Origin: JAAXKN01 sp036261625
GTDB lineage: Bacteria > Bacteroidota > Ignavibacteria > Ignavibacteriales > SURF-24
NCBI GenBank assembly: GCA_036261625.1
Contig: DATAKL010000034.1
Coordinates: 1-64,000, forward strand
Reading direction: 5' to 3'
DNA length: 64,000 bases
Shown: positions 42,422 to 51,649 of the stretch, in pieces
How positions within the stretch are numbered: position 1 is the first letter of the stretch
How the letters are laid out: the number at the start of each line of letters is the position of its first letter
Program-made: the position numbers and the translations under genes
The notes under the pieces: generated by a model
Database searches by the model: none
What the model was told of the DNA's origin: nothing
What the model saw: only the letters and a program-made list of their open reading frames with translations

Positions 42422-44143
42422 ATGCGCCTTAAGGGATTCTTTTATTTTTCTTTATTGTTGCTTCTGGTTTTTGCCTCAGAGCTTCCGGCTCAAAGAGGAT
42501 TATTTGAATATATAAATTATTCCGGGAGCACCTCCTCTAATGGAATGGGTGAAGAGGGATCTGCATTAAGGAACGGCCAGGATGCATTTACCTTTAATCC
42601 TGCCAATCTGACCTATTCCGACAGGCTCAGGTTATCACTATATCACAACCAGTACCAGCCTTCGGGTTTCAGTTACCCGATAAATAATTATACTGCCGCC
42701 TTCAAATTTCATGGAACAAGCACTTTAGGAGTGCAGTACCTGAAACAGGATTTCGGGTATGTTACCACCACCTCAATTGACGATCCTGATGGATCCGGGA
42801 GAAGCGAACACCTCTATAATTATGCTTTGTCGCTGGGATACGCCATGAAAGCTGCCGAGGGGCTCTCGGTAGGTTTGGCGGTTAAATATGCATATATGAA
42901 TATGGGAGGTAAATCCTGGAATTCACTTCTTTACAGCGGAGGGTTAAATTATCAGCCTGCGATATTAGATAAAAGAATTAACCTGGGATTTTCCCTCATG
43001 AATATGGGCTTTCCCATAAAAGATAAAATGCCCTCTTTAAGCGCTTCAAACAGGGAAGAAACTATCTGGACTGATGTATATATACCGGTTTCTTCAATGA
43101 TACACCTTGCCTTGAGTGCCGTGCCGGTAGAAACGGATTATTTATCCGCCGCAATGCAGGCAGGCTTTGGCAAGTATCTGATTAGTGACAAAAAAGATAA
43201 TTCCAAACCATCCTACTCTGGAGTTCTGGATGATTCCAGGTCATCATTCGCGGCACTTTTTGACGACTGGCATGACTTCCCGCGTGATGCAAGTCTAAGT
43301 ACGGGGTTTTCCTTCGAATGGAAGCCTCTCGAGTTGGGAAAAGGATTCTCATTCTATCAGAATTTTTACCTTGGAACGATTTCTCCCGGTCCTAAAATAT
43401 CCATTGGTAACTTTTATACGCATGGCGCTGAAATAGGAATAGGTTACAAGGAGGTCTCAATTTTAATGGGCTATTCGGGAAGGTGGCATTACCTGCAGGG
43501 ATACGAATATTTCAACCTTCCCGTATTCCCCTGGGAAACATTCCAGTTTAGTTTTGAGTGGGATATAAATAAATATTTCAGCCGGGAATCTGAAAATAAA
43601 ACCCCGGCGCGTCTGAACAATATAATTGTTTCTTTAGCAGGCGGTTATAATTTCAGATCGGGGCACATGCTTTCTGAGTATGCCCCTTCGGATGTGAAGC
43701 GGAACAGCTTTTCATACGCCTTTGAAAGTGCCTTTTACATAAACAGGAGCAGCGCTTTGGTAACGGCACTTTATTATACATCCATTCCTTATGAGCACAG
43801 GTTTTTACCCGGACACGCAGACAAAGAAAAGTTTGAAACCGTAGGCATAAATTCTGCCTATAGATATCATCCGGCAGAAAGTATTTCATCTTTTTACGTA
43901 CAGGGGGGACCAGGAATAGTAAGGGTAAATCCTGTATCGTGGAGCTACCCGAAATATATGTACAAAACCTCGCTGAACGTGGCAATGGGGACTAACCTGG
44001 AGCTGTTTAGCAACAATTTCATAGTAGCTCCTGAACTGAGTTACCAGCTGATGCTCTGGCCGTTGTCTGTTTCTTCTTCTTCTCCCAGACTGGGCGGCGA
44101 GAACCAGCTGGCGCTTGCTGTAAAAATTGGACGCAGGTTCTGA
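42422..44143 (+). CDS. PorV/FadL-like outer-membrane protein
   Basis: This 573-residue protein has a signal peptide ending LPAQR. The first half (MGEEGSALRNGQDAFTFNPANL, LSVGLAVKYAYMNMGG) is the PorV/PorQ (UPF0164) barrel seen in Bacteroidota, and the second half is a further run of beta-strands ending AVKIGRRF. The protein is larger than PorV (about 380 residues), so it may be a two-part barrel. Role unknown; PorV-type proteins shuttle T9SS cargo or form pores. Confidence 0.7.
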   Translation: MRLKGFFYFSLLLLLVFASELPAQRGLFEYINYSGSTSSNGMGEEGSALRNGQDAFTFNPANLTYSDRLRLSLYHNQYQPSGFSYPINNYTAAFKFHGTSTLGVQYLKQDFGYVTTTSIDDPDGSGRSEHLYNYALSLGYAMKAAEGLSVGLAVKYAYMNMGGKSWNSLLYSGGLNYQPAILDKRINLGFSLMNMGFPIKDKMPSLSASNREETIWTDVYIPVSSMIHLALSAVPVETDYLSAAMQAGFGKYLISDKKDNSKPSYSGVLDDSRSSFAALFDDWHDFPRDASLSTGFSFEWKPLELGKGFSFYQNFYLGTISPGPKISIGNFYTHGAEIGIGYKEVSILMGYSGRWHYLQGYEYFNLPVFPWETFQFSFEWDINKYFSRESENKTPARLNNIIVSLAGGYNFRSGHMLSEYAPSDVKRNSFSYAFESAFYINRSSALVTALYYTSIPYEHRFLPGHADKEKFETVGINSAYRYHPAESISSFYVQGGPGIVRVNPVSWSYPKYMYKTSLNVAMGTNLELFSNNFIVAPELSYQLMLWPLSVSSSSPRLGGENQLALAVKIGRRF

Positions 44144-44162
44144 GAAATTAGCTCCTATTCTG

Positions 44163-44203
44163 AAGCCCGGAGAAAACTTTTGAAGCGGTCTCCGGGCTTT
44201 TTT
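44163..44203 (+). terminator. Rho-independent terminator
   Basis: AAGCCCGGA pairs with TCCGGGCTT, followed by a T run. Confidence 0.9.
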
Positions 44204-44341
44204 ATTTTCCTCATTCCTCAATTCTTTTTACATTTGCACTTCTTATTACATTTGCACTTCTTTTGCCGTGCACATAATTATGCATGAAATGTGAAGAAAA
44301 AAATTCTTAATAATTAAAATCAGAGCTTAATATTTTTACAG

Positions 44342-45559
44342 GTGAGTGTGTACAAGGAAAAAATTGAACAGGAGCCCAGAAAATCGCTTTCCCGCTTTCA
44401 GGTAATGCTTATGTCAGTTGCCGCAGGTGTGTCCGTTGCGAACATATATTACAATCAGCCGATATTAAATGAGATCAGCACGTCGCTTAATATAAATGAA
44501 ACAAGCGCAGGATTTATTTCCATACTTTCTCAGGTGGGTTACGGACTGGGGCTTTTCTTTATTACGCCTTTAGGCGACAAGATAAATAAAAAGAAACTGA
44601 TCGTTGTTCTGCAGGCGCTTCTATTCTTATCACTTCTTCTGATTACAATTTCGGGTGATATATACCAGGTCTGGGCTTTAAGTCTTTTAATCGCAGTGTT
44701 CTCCGTATCTGTTCAGGTAATTATGCCTATGGCGGCAGGGCTCGATCCTGAGAACCGCGGGCAAACGGTAGGAACAATTTTTACCGGCGTCTTAATCGGA
44801 ATTCTTGCTGCCAGGGTCTTCTCGGGCTCCATTGCAGAGTGGTTCGGCTGGCGCTACGTTTATGCCATTTCGGCCATGGCTATTCTTCTAATGGTAATTC
44901 TTCTGCAGCTGTTTTTGCCCAGGGTTAAGAACTACTTTGAAGGGAGTTACCCCGAGCTGCTTATTTCTGCAGTGAAGCAGCTAAAAAGGTTTCGTCTGCT
45001 TCGTTCGGTCTCAGCAATAGGAGCACTTCAGTTCGGAGTTTTCAGCTCATTCTGGACGACACTGACATTCCACCTAAGCGGGGCGCCTTTTTACTATCAC
45101 AGCGACACAATAGGGCTTTTCGGCCTCGTTGCAATTGCAGGTGCCTCAATGGCGCCCGTTCTGGGAAAACATGCCGACAGAGGGGGAAGCCGAAGAGTAC
45201 GCTTTGCTGCAATCAGTCTCATAATTTTCAGCATTATACTTATGATGGCAGTCCGGACTTCAGTAGTGGCTTTGGTATTGGGTGTTCTCCTTCTTGACGT
45301 GGGCGTGCAGGCAATGCAGGTAACAAACGTTGCTCTCATCTATACTCTTGATGAGAAATTTCACAGCAGGATAAATACGGTTTTTATGACCTCTGTTTTT
45401 ATTGGGGGCGCACTGGGCACTTTAGCGGGCGTCTATAGCTGGCAACACGGGGGCTGGACAGGCGTAACTGCGCAGATGCTCATTTTTAGTTTAATGATTC
45501 TGTGGCTGCTTATTAAGGAAAGAAAGCAGGCGCAATTATTATCTCATTTAAATAATTAA
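44342..45559 (+). CDS. MFS transporter
   Basis: This is a 405-residue protein with twelve membrane helices. GLGLFFITPLGDKINKKKLIVVLQ is the loop 2-3 signature of the drug:proton antiporter MFS group. SVANIYYNQPILNEIS at helix 1 is typical of the YtbD/AraJ-like family of sugar or drug exporters. The start is a GTG at 44342 (second GTG at 44348). Substrate unknown. Confidence 0.88.
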   Translation: MSVYKEKIEQEPRKSLSRFQVMLMSVAAGVSVANIYYNQPILNEISTSLNINETSAGFISILSQVGYGLGLFFITPLGDKINKKKLIVVLQALLFLSLLLITISGDIYQVWALSLLIAVFSVSVQVIMPMAAGLDPENRGQTVGTIFTGVLIGILAARVFSGSIAEWFGWRYVYAISAMAILLMVILLQLFLPRVKNYFEGSYPELLISAVKQLKRFRLLRSVSAIGALQFGVFSSFWTTLTFHLSGAPFYYHSDTIGLFGLVAIAGASMAPVLGKHADRGGSRRVRFAAISLIIFSIILMMAVRTSVVALVLGVLLLDVGVQAMQVTNVALIYTLDEKFHSRINTVFMTSVFIGGALGTLAGVYSWQHGGWTGVTAQMLIFSLMILWLLIKERKQAQLLSHLNN

Positions 45560-45592
45560 TATCTTTCATAAAACTAATGAATTAAGGGAAAT

Positions 45593-46609
45593 ATGAAGTA
45601 CAAACTATTAGGAAAAACTGGACTAAAAGTTTCAGAACTCTGCCTTGGAACCATGACCTTCGGAGGACGCGGAACCTGGACCGCAATAGGAACACTCCCG
45701 CAGGATGAGGTGAACGATCTTGTAAAACAGTCGGTCGATGCCGGAATTAACTTTATCGATACGGCCAACGCCTACAGCGAAGGTTTAAGTGAAAAGATGA
45801 CGGGGCAGGCCATTCGCGACCTGGGTCTTAAGCGCGATGAACTCATAATTGCCACAAAAGTCCGTGCAAAGATGGGTGAAGGCCCCAACGATTCGGGCTT
45901 AAGCCGCAAGCACATTCTCCAGCAGGCAGATGAAAGCCTCACCCGCCTTAATATGGATTATATCGATCTTTACCAGATTCACGGATTTGATCCTTTGACT
46001 CCAATGGAAGAAACGCTTGAAGCTTTGGACTCTCTGGTCAAAAGCGGAAAGGTGCGCTACATCGGATGCAGTAATCTGGCTGCCTGGCAGGTCATGAAGG
46101 CGCTTGGCATTTCAGCGCGTGAGCACATATCCAGATTTGTTTCACTGCAGGCTTATTACACCATTGCCGGACGCGATCTGGAGCGCGAACTTGCACCGAT
46201 GCTTTTGGATCAGAAGATGGGACTTATGGTCTGGAGCCCGCTTGCAGGAGGGCTTTTAAGCGGCAAGTACACGCGCAACAATGTTGAAAAGGGTGAAGGC
46301 AGGCGTGCAAATTTTGATTTTCCCCCTGTCAATAAGGAAAAGGCGTTCGACGTAATTGATGTGATGCAGAAAATAGCAAAGGATAAGAAGGTATCTGTAG
46401 CCCAAATTGCGCTTTCATGGCTTCTGCATCAGCCCGTAGTTACAACAGTAATTATTGGGGCCAAGAAGCAGTATCAGCTGACGGATAATCTTCACTCGGT
46501 AAATGTAAAGCTTACTGAAGATGAGTTAGGAAAACTTAACGATGTAAGCAAACTTCAGCCCGAATATCCCGGCTGGATATTAGAGCGCCAGGGTGCGGAC
46601 AGGAGATAA
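45593..46609 (+). CDS. Aldo/keto reductase
   Basis: This 338-residue NADPH-dependent AKR carries the catalytic tetrad D-Y-K-H. INFIDTANAYSEG holds Asp and Tyr, LIIATKVRAK holds Lys and LYQIHGFDPLTP holds His. The C-terminal cofactor region is TTVIIGAKKQYQLTDN. It probably reduces aldehydes or ketones in the style of the YajO/YcsN proteins. It follows the MFS gene by 33 bases on the same strand; a shared transcript is possible. Confidence 0.92.
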   Translation: MKYKLLGKTGLKVSELCLGTMTFGGRGTWTAIGTLPQDEVNDLVKQSVDAGINFIDTANAYSEGLSEKMTGQAIRDLGLKRDELIIATKVRAKMGEGPNDSGLSRKHILQQADESLTRLNMDYIDLYQIHGFDPLTPMEETLEALDSLVKSGKVRYIGCSNLAAWQVMKALGISAREHISRFVSLQAYYTIAGRDLERELAPMLLDQKMGLMVWSPLAGGLLSGKYTRNNVEKGEGRRANFDFPPVNKEKAFDVIDVMQKIAKDKKVSVAQIALSWLLHQPVVTTVIIGAKKQYQLTDNLHSVNVKLTEDELGKLNDVSKLQPEYPGWILERQGADRR

Positions 46610-46644
46610 ACATCAATTTAAGTTAGGACCTAATTTATATTTGC

Positions 46645-46791
46645 GTAGGGGCGCACGGCGGTGCGCCCGAACGGGAAACAAAATTTAACCAAATTGAAAT
46701 CTGGAATTCCCGGAAAAACGTGAAGGAAATCCCATTGGATGGGTATCTTCGGTATGTCAAACCGTTCGGGCGAGCCGCCGCTCGCCCCTAC
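46645..46791. repeat. Inverted repeat with 31-base arms
   Basis: The left arm GTAGGGGCGCACGGCGG (to 46675) faces the right arm (46761-46791) that ends GCCGCCGCTCGCCCCTAC; inside, CCCGAACGG pairs with CCGTTCGGG. The AT-rich core of about 85 bases carries no gene. It resembles the GTAGGGGCG-type intergenic repeats common in this phylum. The flanking gap 46610-46874 is otherwise empty. Confidence 0.85.
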
Positions 46792-46874
46792 AAAGATGCG
46801 GTTAAATTTGCGAGTTGCAAGATTTAGTTTTCTTGAATTAGATTATGAAGACAGATGAGGGTAATTTATTTCCT

Positions 46875-47330
46875 CTAAAATTTTTCTCCTTTAGCTTCTC
46901 TCAGGTGGCTGCCGACGGAACGGATACGGCCCCACATTGAATAGAAAAACAATATCATCGATATTACCTGAAGCGCGGAGAATACCGTTACCATGTAGTA
47001 GACCCAGCTTATATAATTAAAGCTTGCCAATACCTGGAAGATATATCTGAGTGCGGTTGAAATGGTCATAAGCCAGTAAACTATCAGTATTAGCGCGGGA
47101 TTGTATTTTTTGTCCTCTTTTTCGGCACGCGGGAAAAACCAAAGTGCTACTCCCATTATCATCATCATTACAGACCCGACAAGAATTATGTGCGTGTGAG
47201 CCGAGACGAGCTCGGGATTTGTTCCCTCAAGGAGCACATATTTCAAGTAGGACATGTAGACTCCTGTAAGGAGACCTGCAATGAGAAATATCAGGCTGGT
47301 TTTTATAAAGTATCTGACTGTCGAGAACAT
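46875..47330 (-). CDS. Small heme-copper-oxidase-I-like membrane protein
   Basis: This 151-residue protein has four membrane helices. ELVSAHTHIILVGSVMMMIMGVALWFFPRAE is a pattern shared with cytochrome oxidase subunit I and the NnrS-like family (His in a helix). AAAGGAG ribosome site. It ends a leftward cluster (49994 to 46875) of five genes with close spacing. It possibly binds heme or interacts with nitrogen oxides (inference). Confidence 0.65.
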   Translation of the reverse strand: MFSTVRYFIKTSLIFLIAGLLTGVYMSYLKYVLLEGTNPELVSAHTHIILVGSVMMMIMGVALWFFPRAEKEDKKYNPALILIVYWLMTISTALRYIFQVLASFNYISWVYYMVTVFSALQVISMILFFYSMWGRIRSVGSHLREAKGEKF

Positions 47331-47341
47331 TATATTCTCCT

Positions 47342-47641
47342 TTAATATCCCAGTTCACTCTTTGCCCAGTCGCTCATTTTCTCGGGCGACCAGCGCGGGT
47401 TCCACACAAGGTTAATCGATACTTCCGTTTCGGGATCCAGCGCCCTTAAGCTCTTCTCTGCCCAGGCCGTCAAGCTGTCGTGCATCGGGCAGCCGGGAGT
47501 TGTAAGCGTCATAGTAACCTTTACGTAATGTTCTTTTATATCCAGGCCGTACACGAGCCCCAGGTCAACAATATTAATTCCTATTTCGGGATCTATAACA
47601 GACTTTAGCGCCTGCATTACCTCATCTTCACTTAAAACCAT
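47342..47641 (-). CDS. MIP18-family (DUF59) iron-sulfur assembly protein
   Basis: This 99-residue protein of the PaaD/SufT type has SVIDPEIGINIVDLGLVYGL, then TLTTPGCPMHD with the conserved Cys (about residue 55) used in cluster assembly, and LVWNPRWSPEKMSDWAKSELG. It works in maturation of Fe-S proteins. It is two bases from the next gene (47644), so it is tightly coupled to the NnrS-like genes. Confidence 0.92.
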   Translation of the reverse strand: MVLSEDEVMQALKSVIDPEIGINIVDLGLVYGLDIKEHYVKVTMTLTTPGCPMHDSLTAWAEKSLRALDPETEVSINLVWNPRWSPEKMSDWAKSELGY

Positions 47642-47643
47642 TT

Positions 47644-48909
47644 CTATTTCACCATTATTTTTATCATGTTAAAAACAAAAATTAAAACACTTAGGAGCAT
47701 AACGGCAAAGAATATCTCTACCATCAGGCTTATATCCAGTATGAGCGCAGCAACTGAACCCAAAAGACCCGCGAGCATAATAAAATATTCAACGCGGGCA
47801 AAGGTTTCATTGTACATCTCCTTCAGCATTGGGACTTTCTCAAGACCGGCCTTGCTGCTGTACTTATGATACCATGTAAGAAAGGGGAGTATCTTGTACA
47901 TCTGTCCTATTATCAGCATGGATATAAATCCGAAGAAGATCAGGTATCCGTATGCCAAAGTAATGTTCCGGAAACGGGTGTAATCAAAAAACAAAAAAGA
48001 AATTCCGAATAAAACTGCAAGTCCCAGAAACACGTATGCCGTTACTGAAAATGTCAGAGCAGCATCCAGATTTTTTCTTATTCTTTTTTTGAACATTACA
48101 TAGACCTGGAACAAAAAGAAAGCTATTGCCGCGACTATAAGCAACGCAGAAACCAGAAATAACGTTCCGGAATCATAAACGTAGAGTTCAAGAATAAATC
48201 CCAACAGTCCGGCATTCATCAGTCCGAAAGCCCACTTGCCGCTTTTAAGCGAGAAGTTGTGTGAGAGTGTAAACATCGGGATGAGCTTAAAGGAAATTCC
48301 CATGATCACCATGGTAACCCACCCTGCAATTGCGATATTGGCGTGATAGCCAAGAAACACCAGGTGATTACGTTCGATAAAGGGATATCCCAGGTTGATT
48401 GCAAGAAGGAGTCCTATTACTGCTGTTACGGCGAGGTAAAACAATGCGGCTGAAAGATATGTTGCCGTTATATTCCACTCCTTCACGCTGAAGAGGGTAA
48501 CGATTGTATTTATAAGAAATATTATTACAGCAAGAACTATCAGTGAGGCGCCTAAAAGAAGCGGAACCCCGAGCAGGAAAAACCAGAAGCTATATACAAA
48601 CGTCAGGACTCCGAGCGAAAAGATCCAGAACTGAACTTCAGCCATTACCTCGCTGAAAAGCCTGATCTGAAGAACAACCGGAATAAGCTGAAACAGGGCT
48701 CCGAAAATTATCATTGTTATCCAGCCCAGTGTGGCAATATGTGTAAGTGCCAGCACGTGAGGCTGAAAGTGGTGCCCTGTAAAACTGTCTCCAATATAGA
48801 CCAGGAGGATATTTAAGAGAAGGAAAGCGAAAATTCCTGTAATGAAATACTTCATTACGATTCTAAACGGGGGGGCGTATGCAGTAGAAACAAGTCCGGA
48901 TGGCTGCAT
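47644..48909 (-). CDS. Multi-pass heme-copper-oxidase-I-like (NnrS-related) membrane protein
   Basis: This 421-residue protein has about twelve membrane helices. Conserved histidines sit in HHFQPHVLALTHIATLGW, RNHLVFLGYHANIAIAGW and FLTWYHKYSS, recalling the metal-binding histidines of cytochrome oxidase I, but the set is not complete for a true oxidase. NnrS and similar proteins respond to nitric oxide. ATG at 48909; a second Met 18 residues in is possible. It is the main membrane gene of the cluster. Confidence 0.7.
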   Translation of the reverse strand: MQPSGLVSTAYAPPFRIVMKYFITGIFAFLLLNILLVYIGDSFTGHHFQPHVLALTHIATLGWITMIIFGALFQLIPVVLQIRLFSEVMAEVQFWIFSLGVLTFVYSFWFFLLGVPLLLGASLIVLAVIIFLINTIVTLFSVKEWNITATYLSAALFYLAVTAVIGLLLAINLGYPFIERNHLVFLGYHANIAIAGWVTMVIMGISFKLIPMFTLSHNFSLKSGKWAFGLMNAGLLGFILELYVYDSGTLFLVSALLIVAAIAFFLFQVYVMFKKRIRKNLDAALTFSVTAYVFLGLAVLFGISFLFFDYTRFRNITLAYGYLIFFGFISMLIIGQMYKILPFLTWYHKYSSKAGLEKVPMLKEMYNETFARVEYFIMLAGLLGSVAALILDISLMVEIFFAVMLLSVLIFVFNMIKIMVK

Positions 48910-48912
48910 GGT

Positions 48913-49734
48913 TTAACTCTTTTTCTTTTTAGCGATAAGTATCTGATAGCTTTCCTCTCCCAGCCTTGTGCACTGGGCCACAAAGCCCCGTTCTTCAAGG
49001 CGCGGGTAGAGCAGGTTTGGTTCACGGTGATGATGCACAAGCATTACCGATTTATCGTCTATTCTGGAAAGGTTTTCCAGTATTTTTACCATCGGCTCCG
49101 GTGCCGGAAGGTCGTGCACGTCAACTTCAATTACGTTATCGTAATCGTCAATGTTTATTGCGCCTGATGCTGCTGCGGGGCTTTCATCTTCTGGCACAAC
49201 AGCATCACTTTCCTTAAAGAAATAAATTTTCCATACATCGTTCTCAGTTTCCGCATAGTGCAAAAAACCTTTAAGACGTGAGTAAAGGGGGATCGGTTCA
49301 AAAGAGTTTATGATAAGAAGGATTTCCCCTTTTCCCAGTTCCATCGCCTTTGAGAGGATCTCCCTAAGAGGGTCTTTACCTGAATCAAGGATTGGCCGGA
49401 CGTCGAGAGTGACTACTTTGCCGGGGTCATGTGATCTTAAAAACTCAGGTTTTTCTTCTGCGGCATTTGAAGCCTCCTCTACCGGCCTGGTTTCTTCTGC
49501 CTCAACTGTAACTGCAGCCACGCTTCCGGCACTCCGGTTCAGTTCAGATAAAAGAAACTCCAGGTCTACGCCGGCAACTTTAGCCGCCTGTTCCACAGTA
49601 ACCCTGCCTGCAAGGGCCTTTCGGAGAATTTTATTTTCGAGTTTCCGGAAGTGAGGGCTTACCCTGATCAGAGCCTCAAGCGAGCCCGGGTACTCTTCCA
49701 GCATCTTCGATATTTTCATGTCACGGGTTATCAT
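48913..49734 (-). CDS. DUF1858 plus tandem DUF2249 protein
   Basis: This is a 273-residue protein. The N-terminal DUF1858 domain (MITRDMKISKMLEEYPG-like, residues 1-60) is followed by two DUF2249 domains. The first has VVTLDVRPILDSGKDPLREILSKA and INSFEPIPLYSRLKG; the second has VIEVDVHDLPAPEPMVKILENL and HHREPNLLYPRLEERG. DUF2249 proteins accompany nitric-oxide and anaerobic respiration genes in many bacteria; the molecular role is unknown. It follows the single DUF2249 protein at 49761. Confidence 0.85.
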   Translation of the reverse strand: MITRDMKISKMLEEYPGSLEALIRVSPHFRKLENKILRKALAGRVTVEQAAKVAGVDLEFLLSELNRSAGSVAAVTVEAEETRPVEEASNAAEEKPEFLRSHDPGKVVTLDVRPILDSGKDPLREILSKAMELGKGEILLIINSFEPIPLYSRLKGFLHYAETENDVWKIYFFKESDAVVPEDESPAAASGAINIDDYDNVIEVDVHDLPAPEPMVKILENLSRIDDKSVMLVHHHREPNLLYPRLEERGFVAQCTRLGEESYQILIAKKKKS

Positions 49735-49760
49735 TAAGTCCGGCCAATCTTTAATTCTGT

Positions 49761-49994
49761 TTATTTCTTTGTAATATTGACGCGCCAGATTTCGGGGCCT
49801 TCCTCAACGTATTCCCATACGTACTGGTCTTTTCTGATGCCTTCAAACTGGTAGTGAAGGGGAGCAGGGTCGTGATCGTTAACTAACTGGAATGTTTCAC
49901 CATTTCCCAGAGCATCAAATGTTGCAAAAATTGTCGGGTGTTTCTCTCTTGGGGGAACAGGTCTTATATCAAGCTGTTTAATTTCTTTGGACAT
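49761..49994 (-). CDS. Single DUF2249 protein
   Basis: This is a 77-residue protein. KQLDIRPVPPREKHPTIFATFDAL, then LVNDHDPAPLHYQFEG, is the full DUF2249 core, a TusA-like fold. AAAGGA ribosome site. It is the first gene of the leftward cluster and diverges from the Crp/Fnr gene over a 118-base control region. Confidence 0.88.
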   Translation of the reverse strand: MSKEIKQLDIRPVPPREKHPTIFATFDALGNGETFQLVNDHDPAPLHYQFEGIRKDQYVWEYVEEGPEIWRVNITKK

Positions 49995-50058
49995 TTAAGT
50001 TTCCTTTCATTATAATTTTATTGTAACTCAAAAATATCAAAGGCGCAATGCAGTGTCA

Positions 50059-50072
50059 TTGACTTAAGTCGT
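50059..50072. promoter_or_regulatory. Fnr/DNR-type operator candidate
   Basis: TTGACTTAAGTCGT has a TTGAC half-site and a GAC-TTAA-GTC palindrome, near the TTGAT-N4-ATCAA consensus of Crp/Fnr regulators. It lies in the divergent gap between the DUF2249 gene and the Crp/Fnr gene, and so could serve both. Confidence 0.45.
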
Positions 50073-50112
50073 TTTAATACTGATTTTTGCATATGTTTTG
50101 TGAAAGGTAGTG

Positions 50113-50781
50113 ATGGATTTATCTGAAATACCGCTGTTTTCGGAGCTTAACCATGAGGATATTGAGAAAATAACCTCCATAAGCCGCCAGGTAAGCTACA
50201 AGAAGGATGAATATATATTTCACGAAGGTGATGCATTCCAGGGGCTTTTTATTGTATTAAAAGGATCGGTTAAGATCTTCAAGATTTCGCCTCACGGAAA
50301 GGAGTATATACTTCACCTTTTGAGGGAAAATCAGCTCTTTGGCGATGTGCCTCTTTTTACAGGGGGCGACTGCCCGGCAAGCGTGCAGGTTTTAGAAGAC
50401 ACGAGGCTGCTTTTTATTCCCAAGGTTGAATTCCTGAAGCTCCTGGAAAACAACTCACATTTAAGCATGAAGGTAATGGCGGGTTTTGCAAAGCGCCTTA
50501 AATCAATTTCAGTTAAGGCTGAAGACGAGACTCTGAAGGAGGTGGTAAACCGCCTGGCAGATTATCTTGTCAAGGAAGCTGAAACGACAGGCACTGCCCC
50601 CTTACACGAGCCGTATGTAAAACTTACCTTATCCAACCCCACTCTGGCAGCATATCTGGGTACAATAACAGAGACTATATCGCGCGCATTCAGGAAGATG
50701 AGGGACCAGGGTATTATCAGAATACACGAAAGAACCGTATTCATACAGGATTTTGCAGAGCTGAAGAAGCTGGCTGAATAA
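50113..50781 (+). CDS. Crp/Fnr-family transcriptional regulator
   Basis: This is a 222-residue protein. An N-terminal cyclic-nucleotide-binding fold (YIFHEGDAFQGLFIVLKGSVKIFK) is followed by a C-terminal Crp-type winged helix with TLSNPTLAAYLGTITETISRAFRKM. There are no N-terminal Cys clusters, so it is not an oxygen-sensing Fnr; it is DNR/NnrR-like in size. ATG at 50113 with AAAGG; a GTG one codon earlier is possible. It probably governs the divergent DUF2249/NnrS-like cluster in response to nitrogen oxides (inference). Confidence 0.9.
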   Translation: MDLSEIPLFSELNHEDIEKITSISRQVSYKKDEYIFHEGDAFQGLFIVLKGSVKIFKISPHGKEYILHLLRENQLFGDVPLFTGGDCPASVQVLEDTRLLFIPKVEFLKLLENNSHLSMKVMAGFAKRLKSISVKAEDETLKEVVNRLADYLVKEAETTGTAPLHEPYVKLTLSNPTLAAYLGTITETISRAFRKMRDQGIIRIHERTVFIQDFAELKKLAE

Positions 50782-50939
50782 TCAATTATTTAAGCGCAGA
50801 CTGCTTTAATTTCAAAGTTTACTATACCCAATCATCCATTGACTTTTAGCCAAAAAATAAGTATTTATTGATCGGAAAGGATGTTTGAATTAGAAATATT
50901 TGACTTTGATCCTTTCATTTTATTGAAAGAGGCACAACG

Positions 50940-51428
50940 ATGATTAACAATAGCAACAGACTCGATATTGCTCAGGAGTACTTTAATAAGGCTTATAAGT
51001 CCCAAATGGAGGGAAGGCTGGACGAGGCAATCGATTATTACAAGATTTCCATAGATCTGTTTCCAACGGCCGAGGCTCACACGTTTCTTGGCTGGGCTTA
51101 CAGCGTTAAGGGCAAGTATGAAGATGCTATTGATGAATGCTATATAGCCATAGAAATTGATGAGGACTACGGAAATCCGTATAATGATATTGGCGATTAC
51201 CTTATCAGTCTGAAAAGGTATGAAGAGGCGATAATATGGCTTGAGAAGGCAATTAATGCCCCCAGGTATTCATCGCGCCACTTCCCTTATTTCAACCTGG
51301 GCAGAATTTTTGAGAAGAAGGGGGAATGGTTCAAGGCTCTTAGCTATTATAAAGATGCTGTAAATCTTAATCCCGACTTTGATCCGGCCAAGAAGGCCAT
51401 TATCAGGATAACAACCCTGCTTAACTGA
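50940..51428 (+). CDS. Tetratricopeptide-repeat protein
   Basis: This is a 162-residue cytoplasmic protein with three to four TPR units (about residues 12-45, 46-79, 80-113, 117-150), with patterns such as GRLDEAIDYYKISIDLFP and GEWFKALSYYKDAVNLNPD. It is a likely protein-protein adaptor. Function unknown. Confidence 0.9.
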   Translation: MINNSNRLDIAQEYFNKAYKSQMEGRLDEAIDYYKISIDLFPTAEAHTFLGWAYSVKGKYEDAIDECYIAIEIDEDYGNPYNDIGDYLISLKRYEEAIIWLEKAINAPRYSSRHFPYFNLGRIFEKKGEWFKALSYYKDAVNLNPDFDPAKKAIIRITTLLN

Positions 51429-51460
51429 ATTTCACCAAACAGTACCCCAAAAGAATTAAA

Positions 51461-51499
51461 AACCGGCTCTGAAGTTTCTTCAGAGCCGGTTTTTTTTGC
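51461..51499 (+). terminator. Rho-independent terminator
   Basis: AACCGGCTCTGA pairs with TCAGAGCCGGTT, followed by a T run to 51498. Confidence 0.92.
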
Positions 51500-51649
51500 T
51501 GCAGCAGGCAGTATTACATTTTGCCCTTTGTTTTTACTCAAATTAAACCGGTTCCTGCCGATAATTATCATGCATCTTATTGCCGCGTGACTTATATTTG
51601 TCCCCCGGTTAAAAAGATAACTATTCAGGAAAAATTCAGGAAATAATAT

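Noticed and set aside
46610..46640. Fifth tRNA-Arg scar (GTTAGGACCT)
   Set aside because: Only ten bases match and neither the acceptor block nor the terminator is present.
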